A stretch of DNA of 64,000 nt from Acidimicrobiaceae bacterium (GTDB lineage Bacteria; Actinomycetota; Acidimicrobiia; Acidimicrobiales; Ilumatobacteraceae), in NCBI GenBank assembly GCA_020637235.1, contig JACJWG010000014.1, positions 62,001 through 126,000 of the forward strand, read 5' to 3'. The notes beneath the pieces were generated by a model, which saw nothing but the letters and a program-made list of their open reading frames with translations, had not been told where the DNA came from and did no database searches. Shown piece by piece: positions 15,995-24,665 of the stretch (position 1 is its first letter; each line of letters opens with the position of its first letter). The translations under genes were made by a program, and so were the position numbers.

Positions 15995-17121
15995 CCGAGC
16001 ACGACGACCGTCCGCCCAGCCGCTTCGACGTCGATCGTCAGGCACTCGGCACGCTGCTCGCCGGCGAGCCCCGTTATCGCGTCGATCAGGTGTGGCAGGG
16101 GCTGTACGAGCAGCTCGCCGAGCCGCACGAGCTGACCACGCTGCCGAAGGCGCTCCGGGCCCGACTCGACGACGCGTTGCCGCTCGCGCTGCGCGAGGAG
16201 CTGCGCCGCGTGAGCGACCGTGGCGACACGATCAAGTACCTGTGGCAGCTGCACGACGGCCACCGGATCGAGACGGTGCTCATGCTCTACCCCGACCGTG
16301 TCACGGCCTGTGTGAGCAGTCAGGCGGGCTGCGCGATGGACTGCAGTTTCTGTGCCACCGGACAGGCCGGGTTCCAGCGACATCTCACCACCGGCGAGAT
16401 CGTCGAACAGGTGGTGCGCGCCGCACGCGAGGCTCGCCGGCTCGGGCGGCGGCTCGGCAACGTGGTGTTCATGGGCATGGGCGAGCCGCTCGTGAACGAG
16501 GCTGCCGTGTGGGCTGCGATCGAACGCATCCACGGCGACCTCGGACTGTCCGCACGTCACCTCACCGTGTCGACCATCGGCATCGTGCCGGGCATCCGTG
16601 CGCTCGCCGCGCGGCCGCTGCCGGTGAACCTCGCGGTGTCGCTGCACGCCGCGAACGACCGGCTGCGCGAGACGCTGGTGCCGATGAACAAGCGCTACCC
16701 GCTCTCGCAGCTGATGGAGGCGTGCGCGCACTACCTGGCCGTGAAGGGCCGCCGGATCAGCTTCGAGTGGGCGCTGATCGCCGGCGTGAACGATCGCGAC
16801 AGCGATGCACGCGAGTTGGCCGCGTTGAGCAAGCGGTTCCGTCTCGCCGCACACGTGAACCTCATCCCGCTCAACCCCACACCCGGATTCCCCACGATCG
16901 GCAGCAGCCCCACGCGAGTGCACGAGTTCCGCGACCTGCTCGAGCAGCTCGGCGTCAACGCCACCGTGCGCCGCAACCGCGGCACCGACATCGATGCCGC
17001 GTGCGGTCAGCTCGCCGCCGGCCAACCGGTCGCGATGCGACCCAGCCGACGACGGGCCGGCGAGTCGGACGCAGCGACGGACGGCGTCAGGGCTCCAGGT
17101 ACTTCGGATTCGCCACGCTGA
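15991..17121 (+). CDS. rlmN: Dual-specificity RNA methyltransferase RlmN
   Basis: A 376-residue radical SAM enzyme methylating C2 of A2503 in 23S rRNA and A37 in some tRNAs. The CxxxCxxC cluster is CAMDCSFC (about residues 114-121). GEPLVN, AVSLHAAND and the C-terminal RRNRGTDIDAACGQL with the resolving Cys follow. GTG 15991 overlaps the peptidase stop (GTGA). The Arg/Ser-rich C-terminal extension beyond LAAGQPVA overlaps the convergent DUF6285 gene by 35 bp. Confidence 0.95.
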   Translation: MTEHDDRPPSRFDVDRQALGTLLAGEPRYRVDQVWQGLYEQLAEPHELTTLPKALRARLDDALPLALREELRRVSDRGDTIKYLWQLHDGHRIETVLMLYPDRVTACVSSQAGCAMDCSFCATGQAGFQRHLTTGEIVEQVVRAAREARRLGRRLGNVVFMGMGEPLVNEAAVWAAIERIHGDLGLSARHLTVSTIGIVPGIRALAARPLPVNLAVSLHAANDRLRETLVPMNKRYPLSQLMEACAHYLAVKGRRISFEWALIAGVNDRDSDARELAALSKRFRLAAHVNLIPLNPTPGFPTIGSSPTRVHEFRDLLEQLGVNATVRRNRGTDIDAACGQLAAGQPVAMRPSRRRAGESDAATDGVRAPGTSDSPR

Positions 17122-17428
17122 GCTTGTCGCGCACGCTGGCCCACACCAGCTCGCGCACCCGCTCCGCGTCGTCGTCGAGCTCGCCGTCGCGGATGCGCCG
17201 GGCGAGCTCGGCCTCGTCGGCGCACCCCAGCTCGTCGAGCCGGGCCCGATGGGCCAGGGCCTGCGCCTCGCCGAGCTCGAGCTCGCGCTCCACCATCGCG
17301 AGCACGTTGATCGCCACCCGCGTGTGGAACTGCAACCGCCCGGTCGTGCCGGTGAGCACGTCGCGTTCCAGCCACTCGCGCACCGACTCGACGAGCTCCT
17401 TGCCGGAGGGCATGTCGTGCGGGATCAC
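17087..17428 (-). CDS. DUF6285 domain protein
   Basis: A 113-residue soluble protein starting PHDMPSGKELVESVREWLERDVL, with conserved FHTRVAINVLAMVERELELG in the middle. This pattern matches DUF6285 proteins, which usually sit beside APH-type phosphotransferases and acyl-CoA dehydrogenases, as here. GTG 17428 overlaps the phosphotransferase stop and retains the conserved PHD start. ATG 17413 would remove it. The molecular function is unknown. Confidence 0.8.
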   Translation of the reverse strand: MIPHDMPSGKELVESVREWLERDVLTGTTGRLQFHTRVAINVLAMVERELELGEAQALAHRARLDELGCADEAELARRIRDGELDDDAERVRELVWASVRDKLSVANPKYLEP

Positions 17429-18366
17429 CAGCGTCCCTCCAGTGCCAGGAACAGGTCGTGTTCGTTCTCGCAGACCCGCCGGCCGATCGCGGCGAGCTCG
17501 TGGCTGCGTGAGAAGCCGGTCATGTGCACATTGCACTGGATGATGCACATGATCCCCCACTTCAGCGTGCCGAGCACCTCCCACCACCGTGCCTCGTCGG
17601 GGTCGACAGCCGATCCCCCGGCGGCCGCGTACGCGTCGAACAGCTCCTGGTAGTCCCCGACCCCGGCCACCGGCTTGCGGTTGCCGAAGCGCCACGCCTT
17701 CACGCACAGCCAGCCGAGGTCCTCCATCGGATCGCCGAGATGCGCGAGCTCCCAGTCGAGTACGGCACGCAGTCCGTCGGCGCCGACGATCACGTTGCCG
17801 AGCCGGAAGTCGCCGTGCACGATCGTGGTGCGCGGCGAGGCCGGGCGGTGCTGTTCGAGCCACCGGAACACGAGCTCGAAGGTGGGGTGCGGCTCGTGCA
17901 GCGAGTCGAGCACGCCGCGGTAGTAGGCGATCTGGTCCTGCTCGACCAGGCCCGGCACTCGATCGACCGGGATCGCGTGCAGCTGGGCGAGCGCCGCGCC
18001 GAGCTGTGCCGGCAGCGCCCGACGCGCCTCGGCGTACTCGTCGTCGCGCAGGATCTTGCGGGCGATCGTCTCGCCCTCGACGGCCGTCATCACCATGTAC
18101 GAGGCGCCCACCGGGGTGTCGTCGCCGGTACCCGACGCCACGAGTTCGGCGACCGGCATGCCCGCCGCCCCGGCGGCGCGGAGCACGCCCGCCTCGATGC
18201 CCATGTCGCGGCCGTCGCCGATGCGTTGACGCTGCAGGATCAGGGGACGGCCGTCGGCGACGAAGCGCCAGGTCTCACGCGACGCCCCGCCGGAGAGGCG
18301 GGTGAGGTCGGTGATCTCCCTGGCACCGACGACCGCAGCCAGACCGGAGGCGAGTTCGGTGGACAT
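17425..18366 (-). CDS. APH-family phosphotransferase (ACAD10/11-like kinase)
   Basis: A 313-residue aminoglycoside-phosphotransferase-fold kinase. LSGGASRETWRFV (nucleotide loop), the Brenner motif HGDFRLGNVIV (about residue 185) and the metal-binding DWELAHLGDPMEDLGWL are intact. The GGASRETW form is that of the actinobacterial and proteobacterial relatives of ACAD10/11, which phosphorylate 4-hydroxyacyl-CoAs, rather than antibiotic kinases. No acyl-CoA dehydrogenase is next door. It is coupled to the DUF6285 gene. Confidence 0.88.
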   Translation of the reverse strand: MSTELASGLAAVVGAREITDLTRLSGGASRETWRFVADGRPLILQRQRIGDGRDMGIEAGVLRAAGAAGMPVAELVASGTGDDTPVGASYMVMTAVEGETIARKILRDDEYAEARRALPAQLGAALAQLHAIPVDRVPGLVEQDQIAYYRGVLDSLHEPHPTFELVFRWLEQHRPASPRTTIVHGDFRLGNVIVGADGLRAVLDWELAHLGDPMEDLGWLCVKAWRFGNRKPVAGVGDYQELFDAYAAAGGSAVDPDEARWWEVLGTLKWGIMCIIQCNVHMTGFSRSHELAAIGRRVCENEHDLFLALEGRW

Positions 18367-18458
18367 CGGCCTCGACTCTTGCCGACGCCGCCGCAGGCGA
18401 CCGAATCGAACCGGTCACCGCCCGGGTCGAACCGGTTGGAACCCGGTCCGAGCCCTGC

Positions 18459-19748
18459 TCAGCAGTGGTTGAACACGGTGGCGAACGGGTTGACCGCCGC
18501 CCCTCCCCCGGGATGGATCTCGAAGTGCAGGTGGGGCGTGGAGAACTTCGCGTTGCCGGTGTCGCCGACGTAGCCGATGATCGTGCCGGCGGTCACCTGG
18601 CCGAGGGTCGCCCATTCGTCGAGATGGGCGTAGTAGTAGCGGTTGCCGTCGACACCGGAGAGCGCCACCGTGTTGCCGCCGAGGGTGTTCACCTTCGACT
18701 GCGCGAAGCCGTCGACCACGGCCACGATCGGCAGGCCGCGGGCGGCGATCATGTCGACGCCCTGGTGGGTGCGGCCGCCACTGCGTGCCTGTCCCCACGT
18801 GTCGGCGAAGGCCGTGGTGCCCTGCACCGGGCACACCCAGCCGGCCGCACCGAGGTCGCCGGCGAGCGCCCCGGGCCGTCCACCGGCACCGGTGACGCCG
18901 GTGAGGCCGCCGCCCGTACCACCCGTGGAGCGATTGTCGATCACGCTCGAGTCGATGTCGTCGATGTCGCCGGCGGGCACGACGGCCACATCGGGCACCA
19001 CGGTGCCCGATCCGAGCTGAGTCTGGGTGCCGATCGCATCCTGTGCGGCTGCCTCGGCCAACAACTCGTCAGCGGCCGCCTGGTCGCGGGCCCGCTGCGC
19101 GGCACGCTGGGCCTCGAGCGCCCGTTGCACCGCTTCGTCCTCCAGCCGCTGCTCCTCGATCTCCTTCAGCCGCTCCACCTCGGCCAGCGCGTCCTCGCGA
19201 CGGCGGTCGAGTTCGTCGCGAGCCGCCTCGGCGTCGTCCTGGGCCTGGCGCAGCTCGGCCTGGGCGTCCTCGAGGTCGCTGTTGAGCGACTCGAACTGAT
19301 CGAAGTCGTCGGCGGAGGTCTCGTTGACGATGTCGATCAGCACGTCGACCTGTGCCTGCTCGCCGGCGTCGCGGTAGCCGGTGAGCAGCGGCATCGAGTC
19401 GGTGCCGGCACGCGTGAAGCGGTTGACGGCCACCTGCTCGACGGTGGCGCGCAGAGCCTCGATCTGGGCGATCAGCACCTCGATGTCCTGTTCGAGCGCC
19501 TGTTGCTGGAGCTCGAGTGCGTCGAGGTCGCTCTCTGCCTCGAACAGCGCCTCGGCGGCGGCGTTGGCGCGGGCGCGGGCGGCGGCGATCTCGGCGGCGG
19601 CTTGTTCGGCGGCGTCGTCGCCCGACGCATCGGGATCGACCCCGGACGCGCCGGTGGGCCGGGAGACGCCGGCGTCCGCTCGTGCGACGGTGGAGGTCGT
19701 CGGCACGATCAGCGCCATCCCCGCCAGGATCGCCCAGAGTGCACGCAT
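18459..19748 (-). CDS. Secreted M23 peptidase with coiled-coil N-domain
   Basis: A 429-residue exported protein. It has a signal peptide (MRALWAILAGMALIVPTTS...ARA), then a long Ala/Glu/Arg-rich coiled coil (residues about 40-215), a Gly/Thr linker, and a C-terminal LytM/M23 zinc peptidase domain with THQGVDM and HLHFEIHP ligand motifs. The layout matches EnvC/NlpD-like or RipA-type division hydrolases and their activators. The zinc ligands are present, so peptidoglycan cleavage is likely. ATG 19748 gives a clean signal peptide and has TAGCGT 9 nt upstream. GTG 19754 is the alternative. Confidence 0.88.
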   Translation of the reverse strand: MRALWAILAGMALIVPTTSTVARADAGVSRPTGASGVDPDASGDDAAEQAAAEIAAARARANAAAEALFEAESDLDALELQQQALEQDIEVLIAQIEALRATVEQVAVNRFTRAGTDSMPLLTGYRDAGEQAQVDVLIDIVNETSADDFDQFESLNSDLEDAQAELRQAQDDAEAARDELDRRREDALAEVERLKEIEEQRLEDEAVQRALEAQRAAQRARDQAAADELLAEAAAQDAIGTQTQLGSGTVVPDVAVVPAGDIDDIDSSVIDNRSTGGTGGGLTGVTGAGGRPGALAGDLGAAGWVCPVQGTTAFADTWGQARSGGRTHQGVDMIAARGLPIVAVVDGFAQSKVNTLGGNTVALSGVDGNRYYYAHLDEWATLGQVTAGTIIGYVGDTGNAKFSTPHLHFEIHPGGGAAVNPFATVFNHC

Positions 19749-19853
19749 GTGCACGGAACGCTACCCCGTCACCCTGGTGAGCGGCGTCCACCCTGCATCC
19801 GGCCCGATGTCTTGACAAACCCTTGACGAACCGACGGACGGGCGGACCGATTC

Positions 19854-20124
19854 CTGGGCGCCACGAATCCTGCCGACCAGCACCGTTGAACCGACCTCGG
19901 CACCCAGATCCGGATCCCCACGTTCCTGGGCGCCACGAAACCCCACCACCAGCACCAGTGAACCGACCTCGGCACCCAGAACCAGACCCCCCACACTCCT
20001 GGGCGCCACGAAACCCCACCACCAGCACCAGTGAACCGACCTCGGCACCCAGATCCGGATCCCCACGTTCCTGGGCGCCACGAAACCCCACCACCAGCAC
20101 CGGTGAACCGAGCTCGGCACCCAG
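19854..20124 (-). repeat. 72-bp-period repeat array B (four 54-bp cores)
   Basis: Cores at 19854-19907, 19926-19979, 19999-20052 and 20071-20124, each 54 bp, start CTGGGCGCC and end GGCACCCAG, with linkers of 18, 19 and 18 bp. The ends, core length and right boundary (GGCACCCAGGAC) match arrays A and C, but the core interior is different and looks rearranged (ACGAAACCCC next to the left end). Terminal stems pair fully only in minus-strand RNA. The array fills the roughly 400-bp gap between the divergent M23 and ABC genes. Confidence 0.85.
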
Positions 20125-20153
20125 GACGCCGAGTGTCGGTAGGGTCGTCGGCC

Positions 20154-20978
20154 GTGCCGCCCGCGACGTCGACCTCGCCCGCCCACTCGCCGATCGTGTC
20201 GCTCGAGCGGGTGTCGTTCGTGCGCGACGACCGGACGATCCTGGCGCCGCTCGACTGGACCGTGCACGCCGACGAACGCTGGCTCGTGCTCGGGGCGAAC
20301 GGGTCGGGCAAGACCACGCTCGTGCGGATCACCGCGATGTACGAGCACCCCTCCTCCGGCGAGGTGGCGGTGCTCGGCGAGCGGCTCGGCCGCACCGACG
20401 TGCGGGTGCTGCGCCGCCGCATCGGCTACTCGTCGGCGGCGATCGCCGCCCAGATCCGACCCCAGCTCACGGCCGCCGAGGTGGTGATGACCGCGAAGTT
20501 CGCCGCACTCGAACCGTGGTGGCACCGTTACGACGACGACGACCGCGCCCGGGCGATCGACTGCCTCGATCGTCTGCGCGTGGCGGCCTTCGCCGACCGC
20601 TCGCTCGCCACCTTGTCGTCGGGCGAACAGCAGCGGGTGCTGCTCGCCCGCACGCTGATGACCGATCCCGGGCTCGTGCTGCTCGACGAGCCGAGCGCCC
20701 GCCTCGACCTCGGTGGTCGCGAACAGCTGGTGGCCGCGCTCGCCGAGCTGACCACCGACCCGGCCGCGGCGCCGCTGGTGCTCGTGACCCACCACCTCGA
20801 CGAGGTGCCCGACGGCATGACCCACGTGCTGATGCTCCGCCACGGCGAGGTGGTGGCACGCGGCCCGATCGACTCGACGCTCACCGCCGCGGCGCTGAGC
20901 GAGTGCTTCGAGATGCCGCTGCGACTGGAGCGGCGGGACGACGGCCGGTGGTCGGCCTGGGCCACTCGCGTCAGCTGA
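20154..20978 (+). CDS. ABC transporter ATP-binding protein
   Basis: A 274-residue ATPase. Walker A is GANGSGKTTL (about residue 48), the signature is LSSGEQQRVLLAR, Walker B is LVLLDEPS and the H-loop is VTHHLDE. The A-loop and overall form resemble the YlmA/ModF-like single ATPases rather than uptake operon partners, and no permease is adjacent. GTG 20154 is chosen because TAGGGT lies 8 nt upstream. GTG 20133 is also in frame. The substrate is unknown. Its 3' end overlaps the convergent SRPBCC gene by 8 bp. Confidence 0.87.
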   Translation: MPPATSTSPAHSPIVSLERVSFVRDDRTILAPLDWTVHADERWLVLGANGSGKTTLVRITAMYEHPSSGEVAVLGERLGRTDVRVLRRRIGYSSAAIAAQIRPQLTAAEVVMTAKFAALEPWWHRYDDDDRARAIDCLDRLRVAAFADRSLATLSSGEQQRVLLARTLMTDPGLVLLDEPSARLDLGGREQLVAALAELTTDPAAAPLVLVTHHLDEVPDGMTHVLMLRHGEVVARGPIDSTLTAAALSECFEMPLRLERRDDGRWSAWATRVS

Positions 20979-21411
20979 CCAGCTCGAGCAACCGTTCGCG
21001 ACCCGCGACGATCTGTTCGGCCAACACCTTCTCCATCACGCCGCCGGTCCAGAGCGCCCCGCCGTAGTGGAGGCGCATCTCCAGGCGGCTGCCATCGCCG
21101 ACCGCCACGACCGCGGCGTCGAGCACCCACGGCGAATGGCTGCGCCCGTCGTGCTCGCGCCGCTCGAAGCGCACCGTGGCAGCTGCGACGTCGTGCACGG
21201 CCCGCACCATCCGCAGCCGCTTCGACCGGGCGAAGGGCCCGAGTCGGGCGCGGAGCTCGACCTCCCAGGCGGGGCGTCCGTCACCGTCGGGGTCGAGCGG
21301 TGTGACACGGTGTGCGAGCGGCATCCAACGCGGGTAGTCGGTGAGCTGGTCGACCAGCGAGAACAGCCGGTCCACGCCGCACGGCGCCTCCATCGATGCG
21401 GCCACATCCAC
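20971..21411 (-). CDS. SRPBCC/START-like ligand-binding protein
   Basis: A 146-residue protein with the polyketide-cyclase/START pattern: DVAASMEAPCGVDRLFSLVDQLTDYPRWMPL near the N-terminus, a central beta-sheet (WEVELRARLGPF, MVRAVHDV, VRFERREHDG), and a C-terminal long helix (EKVLAEQIVAGRERLLELV). Such proteins bind hydrophobic ligands or act as CoxG/toxin-type lipid carriers. No catalytic residues are evident. The GTG 21411 start keeps the first beta strand; GATACT lies 6 nt upstream. Confidence 0.78.
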   Translation of the reverse strand: MDVAASMEAPCGVDRLFSLVDQLTDYPRWMPLAHRVTPLDPDGDGRPAWEVELRARLGPFARSKRLRMVRAVHDVAAATVRFERREHDGRSHSPWVLDAAVVAVGDGSRLEMRLHYGGALWTGGVMEKVLAEQIVAGRERLLELVS

Positions 21412-21467
21412 GTCAGCAGTATCGCCGCCACCGACCGCGATGCGGCGCGCGACCCCCGATCGCGAGA

Positions 21468-22325
21468 TCAGGTGTCGTCGCCCGCGACGCCGCGGAACGC
21501 ACGCGAGAGCAGCCGGCCCCGCGGCCGGAGCAGACCGCTCAGATCGTCGCCCTCGTCGAAACGAGGTGTCCACGGCGGATCGGTCGCCTCGTCGGCGGCT
21601 GCTTCGTCGGCGGCTGCTTCGTCGGCGGCTGCTTCGTCGGCGGCTGCTTCGTCGGCGGCTGCTTCGTCGGCGGCTGCTTCGTCGGCGGCTGCTTCGTCAA
21701 GCAGTGCGCGCACGATCCCCATCGGGCCGCTCTGATCGATGCCCTCGAGATCGATCGGCCCGAGCGGCACCGGCGGTGCAGCGACCGCCACCTCGTCTTC
21801 GACCGCCACCTCGTCGGCGACCGCCACCTCGTCGGCGACGACATCACCCACATCCGTCGCACCGACGGGTGCCGCACCAGCAGCGCCAGCAGCACCAGCA
21901 GCACCAGCAGCATGGGCGGCGACGGCCTCGGTCACCTCGGCAGGTGACACTTCACGCACGCCACCCGTGGCGATCACCTCGTCGCGCCCCATCTGGTCGA
22001 GGGTCAGCTGCTCCACGCTGCGGCGCAGCATCTCGATCGTCCGGTCCTGCCGGGTGCGGCGGGTGGTCTTCGGCCGCAACGATCCGTCGGTCAGGTCGTC
22101 CATCCGGGCCCGGTTGAACAACCGCGGCACGGGCTCACGCCGGTCGTCGAGCAGCCAGCCGAGCGGCACCACCATCGCATCGGCGTGACGGCGACACAGC
22201 GCCCCCGAGCGCGGGCCGACGGCGTGTTCGAACCCGTCGAGCCACACCGTGAGCGACGCCGGATCGAACCCGTACGCGACGTCGGCAGGTTGCGAGCAAC
22301 CCGGGCGTTCGCACAAGCGTGGCAT
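21468..22325 (-). CDS. DUF3499 protein with low-complexity Asp-Glu-Ala repeats
   Basis: A 285-residue protein. The N-terminal 60 residues (RLCERPGCSQPA...LCRRHADAMVVPLGWLLDDRR) match the actinobacterial DUF3499 family with a probable zinc site, Cys-x4-Cys and Cys-x2-His. The rest is an arginine-rich stretch and then low-complexity acidic repeats: AAG repeats, three DEVAV units, and seven exact DEAAA units. Function is unknown. TACCGT 8 nt before the ATG (22334-22339) suggests a leaderless mRNA. The C-terminal end is Arg-rich again. Confidence 0.82.
   Translation of the reverse strand: MPRLCERPGCSQPADVAYGFDPASLTVWLDGFEHAVGPRSGALCRRHADAMVVPLGWLLDDRREPVPRLFNRARMDDLTDGSLRPKTTRRTRQDRTIEMLRRSVEQLTLDQMGRDEVIATGGVREVSPAEVTEAVAAHAAGAAGAAGAAGAAPVGATDVGDVVADEVAVADEVAVEDEVAVAAPPVPLGPIDLEGIDQSGPMGIVRALLDEAAADEAAADEAAADEAAADEAAADEAAADEAAADEATDPPWTPRFDEGDDLSGLLRPRGRLLSRAFRGVAGDDT
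21591..21695 (-). repeat. Perfect 15-bp coding tandem repeat (7 copies)
   Basis: Seven consecutive identical copies of GTCGGCGGCTGCTTC inside the DUF3499 gene, encoding the pentapeptide DEAAA on the minus strand. Exact identity at the DNA level suggests recent slippage expansion and a variable copy number between strains. Confidence 0.9.
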
Positions 22326-22370
22326 CCGCGACCACGGTAGTCGCCCCAGGTGAGACGGGCCGTGATCCCG

Positions 22371-23675
22371 TCAGCCGGCGGTACGGAACTGGTTGCGGCC
22401 CTCGCGCTTGGCCCGATAGAGCGCGTCGTCCGCGGCGCCGACGAGTGCTTCGGGCGTCGGCGCGTGGATCGGGAACTCGGCGACACCGATCGAGGTGGTC
22501 TGCCGGCGGCCCTCGGGCAGCGCCGGCGCACAAGCATCGGGGCACCCCTCGAGCAGGCGTGTCGCGAGCGACGCCGCACCGGCGGCATCGCACGACGGGC
22601 AGATGACGAGGAACTCCTCGCCGCCCCAACGAATCACCGTGTCGTGCGCACGCACCGATTGCTTCAGCAGGCCGGCGAAGGCTGCCAGCACCTCGTCGCC
22701 CACCTGGTGTCCGAGCTGGTCGTTCACCTGCTTGAAGTGGTCGAGATCGCACAACAACACCGACATCGGGCGGCCGCTCGACTCGGCCATCTGCCGGGCC
22801 TGCGCGAGCGCCTTGCTCGCCCGTCGACGGTTGCCCACCCCGGTGAGCTGGTCGGTGTCGGCCTCGATCGCGAGGCGCAGGTTCACCTCGATCCGCTCGA
22901 GACCGGCGGACAACGCCTCGACGATCTCGTCGAGGCGACCCACCTGATCGGCGGCCGGGTGCTCGACGAATCCGACGTCGACGACGACCTCGAGATGGTC
23001 GTCGACCACGAACCGCCGCTCGAGGTGGTGCGGTGCCGCACGGCCGTGCTCACCGGCGATCGTCCCCGCGAAGCGCGGCGCGGTGGCGGTGATCGACGCG
23101 CTGGCCGCACCCGGCAACGCTGCGAACGCGGCGGCGATCTCGTCGAGTTGCTCGACTCCCCATCGTTCGTCCAGGCCGGCCACCACCCGCAGGGCCCGAG
23201 CCGCGGCGGCACGACGGCGCAACTGCTCGCTCTCGACGACCCGTCCGAGTCCGGCGGCGATCTGCTGCGCCGCCGCGTCGACGAAGCCGGCATCGCGCAG
23301 CGCGGCCGGGACGTCCTCCGCGTGCAGCGCACCGGTGGCCACCTGCGGCACCTCGAATGCGGCCGTGTCGGGCAGTTCGGTCAGCGCCTCCTGCTTGAAC
23401 GCCAGCTCGGGGTCGAGACCCGATGCAGCTCCCACGGCGGGGAGGCCGTCGGGCACGATGCCGACCAGGCAACCCTCGATCGGTGCGTGCTGGGTGAGCA
23501 CGTCCACGACCGCCTGGGCGTACGTGGCGAGGTCGAGATCGGCGGCCACCAGGTTCGACAGCTCGAGCTTCACGGCGGTGGTGAGGAACCCGACCAGGAA
23601 GTCGTTGTGGTCGCCGGCACGCAACTGCTCGATCGCGTCGGCCTGCATCTTGCTCAGCTGGTCGAGTGCCCCCAC
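22371..23675 (-). CDS. Diguanylate cyclase (GGDEF)
   Basis: A 434-residue soluble protein. The N-terminal about 270 residues form an unassigned, GAF-like helical/alpha-beta sensor. The C-terminal GGDEF domain has DTDQLTGVGNRR, LLCDLDHFKQVND and the active-site RWGGEEFLVI. All catalytic residues for making cyclic di-GMP are present. It starts at GTG 23675, just after the HDOD gene stop, so the two are co-transcribed. Confidence 0.9.
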   Translation of the reverse strand: MGALDQLSKMQADAIEQLRAGDHNDFLVGFLTTAVKLELSNLVAADLDLATYAQAVVDVLTQHAPIEGCLVGIVPDGLPAVGAASGLDPELAFKQEALTELPDTAAFEVPQVATGALHAEDVPAALRDAGFVDAAAQQIAAGLGRVVESEQLRRRAAAARALRVVAGLDERWGVEQLDEIAAAFAALPGAASASITATAPRFAGTIAGEHGRAAPHHLERRFVVDDHLEVVVDVGFVEHPAADQVGRLDEIVEALSAGLERIEVNLRLAIEADTDQLTGVGNRRRASKALAQARQMAESSGRPMSVLLCDLDHFKQVNDQLGHQVGDEVLAAFAGLLKQSVRAHDTVIRWGGEEFLVICPSCDAAGAASLATRLLEGCPDACAPALPEGRRQTTSIGVAEFPIHAPTPEALVGAADDALYRAKREGRNQFRTAG

Positions 23676-23676
23676 G

Positions 23677-24543
23677 TCACGCCTCCGACCCGGCGGGACG
23701 GGCGGGGTCGCCGGCCAGTTCGCTCGTCAGGTCGCTCGTGACGTTCGTGATCTCCGCCTCGATCTCGGCGGTGATCCGGTCGACCCGAGCGTCGACCAGT
23801 CCGACGAGCTGGAGTGCCTCGATCGTCGAGATCGCCCGCTCCGGCGCCGGTGCACCGACGGCCACCGCGAACGCGTGTGCTGCCACCACCACCCGGTCGA
23901 GCGGCACGGCGAGCGAGGCCGGGCGGGTGTGGTGTTGCTGTACGGCCCCCACGATGCGGTCGGGCAGGTTCCAGCGAGCGAGCAGCCGGGCACCGAGCCC
24001 GGCATGGTCCTGGTCGGGCTGGTCGGCCGCCACCCCGGCGCCGAGCAGCCACCCCACCTCGTGCAGCAGGCCCGCCGAGTAGGCGTCGTCGGGCGACTCG
24101 CCGACACGCCTCGCGAGCACGCTGGCCGAACAGGCGGTCGCGATCGAGTGCAGCCACAGCCAGTCCGGGTAGTCGGGCGCGTCGGCATCGAACACGAGGT
24201 CGGCCACCCGGCTTGCGGCGAGCGAGCTCACCAACGACGCGCCGAGCATCACCGAGGCCTGCCGGACCCCGCCGATGCGGCGCGAGTAGCCGAGGTGGGC
24301 CGAGTTGGCGGCACGCAACACCGCGGCCGCGAGCGCCGGGTCGGTGAGGATCGTGCGGGTGAGGTCGGCCGCGTGGTCGTCCGGGCGCTGCAGCACGGCC
24401 AGCACCACGCGGGCCGACGCCGGATGCACCATCAGGCGCGACTGCTCGAGCAACGCACGGCCACCTCCGGTCGTCGTGGAGGTGGTCGAGGTGGTCGAGG
24501 TGGTCGGGGCTGCGAGGACCTTGGACGGAGTGGCGAAACCCAT
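23677..24543 (-). CDS. HDOD domain signalling protein
   Basis: A 288-residue protein with an N-terminal Thr/Ser repeat tail (TTSTTSTTSTTT), then an HDOD domain: ILTDPALAAAVLRAANSAH, GGVRQASVMLG, HSIATACSASVLARR, YSAGLLHEVGWLLG and QQHHTRPA. The strict HD-GYP catalytic residues are not conserved, as expected for HDOD. It is immediately upstream of the GGDEF gene, with 1 nt between stop and start, which argues that it works in the same cyclic-di-GMP circuit. Confidence 0.88.
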   Translation of the reverse strand: MGFATPSKVLAAPTTSTTSTTSTTTGGGRALLEQSRLMVHPASARVVLAVLQRPDDHAADLTRTILTDPALAAAVLRAANSAHLGYSRRIGGVRQASVMLGASLVSSLAASRVADLVFDADAPDYPDWLWLHSIATACSASVLARRVGESPDDAYSAGLLHEVGWLLGAGVAADQPDQDHAGLGARLLARWNLPDRIVGAVQQHHTRPASLAVPLDRVVVAAHAFAVAVGAPAPERAISTIEALQLVGLVDARVDRITAEIEAEITNVTSDLTSELAGDPARPAGSEA

Positions 24544-24618
24544 GCCACGACGACCGTGCGGACGATGACGGCGGGTGCCCGGTCATCGTGCGGATTTGTC
24601 GGCCCCCCACCGCAACTA

Positions 24619-24635
24619 CCCCCTAATTGAGGGGG
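24619..24635 (-). terminator. GC hairpin downstream of tRNA-Val, possible terminator
   Basis: CCCCCT (19-24) and AGGGGG (30-35) form a 6-bp stem with a 5-nt AATTG loop about 30 nt after the tRNA 3' end. Only a weak T-rich stretch follows on the minus strand, so terminator function is uncertain. It may instead regulate the HDOD-GGDEF mRNA. Confidence 0.35.
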
Positions 24636-24665
24636 GTGCGATCCGGGCTAGGCGGCACGGTCGTG

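Noticed and set aside
24560..24650. Sigma-28-type promoter (GCCGACAA) before the HDOD gene
   Set aside because: The -10-like word is present but no -35 match sits at the right distance, and no motility genes are in the window.
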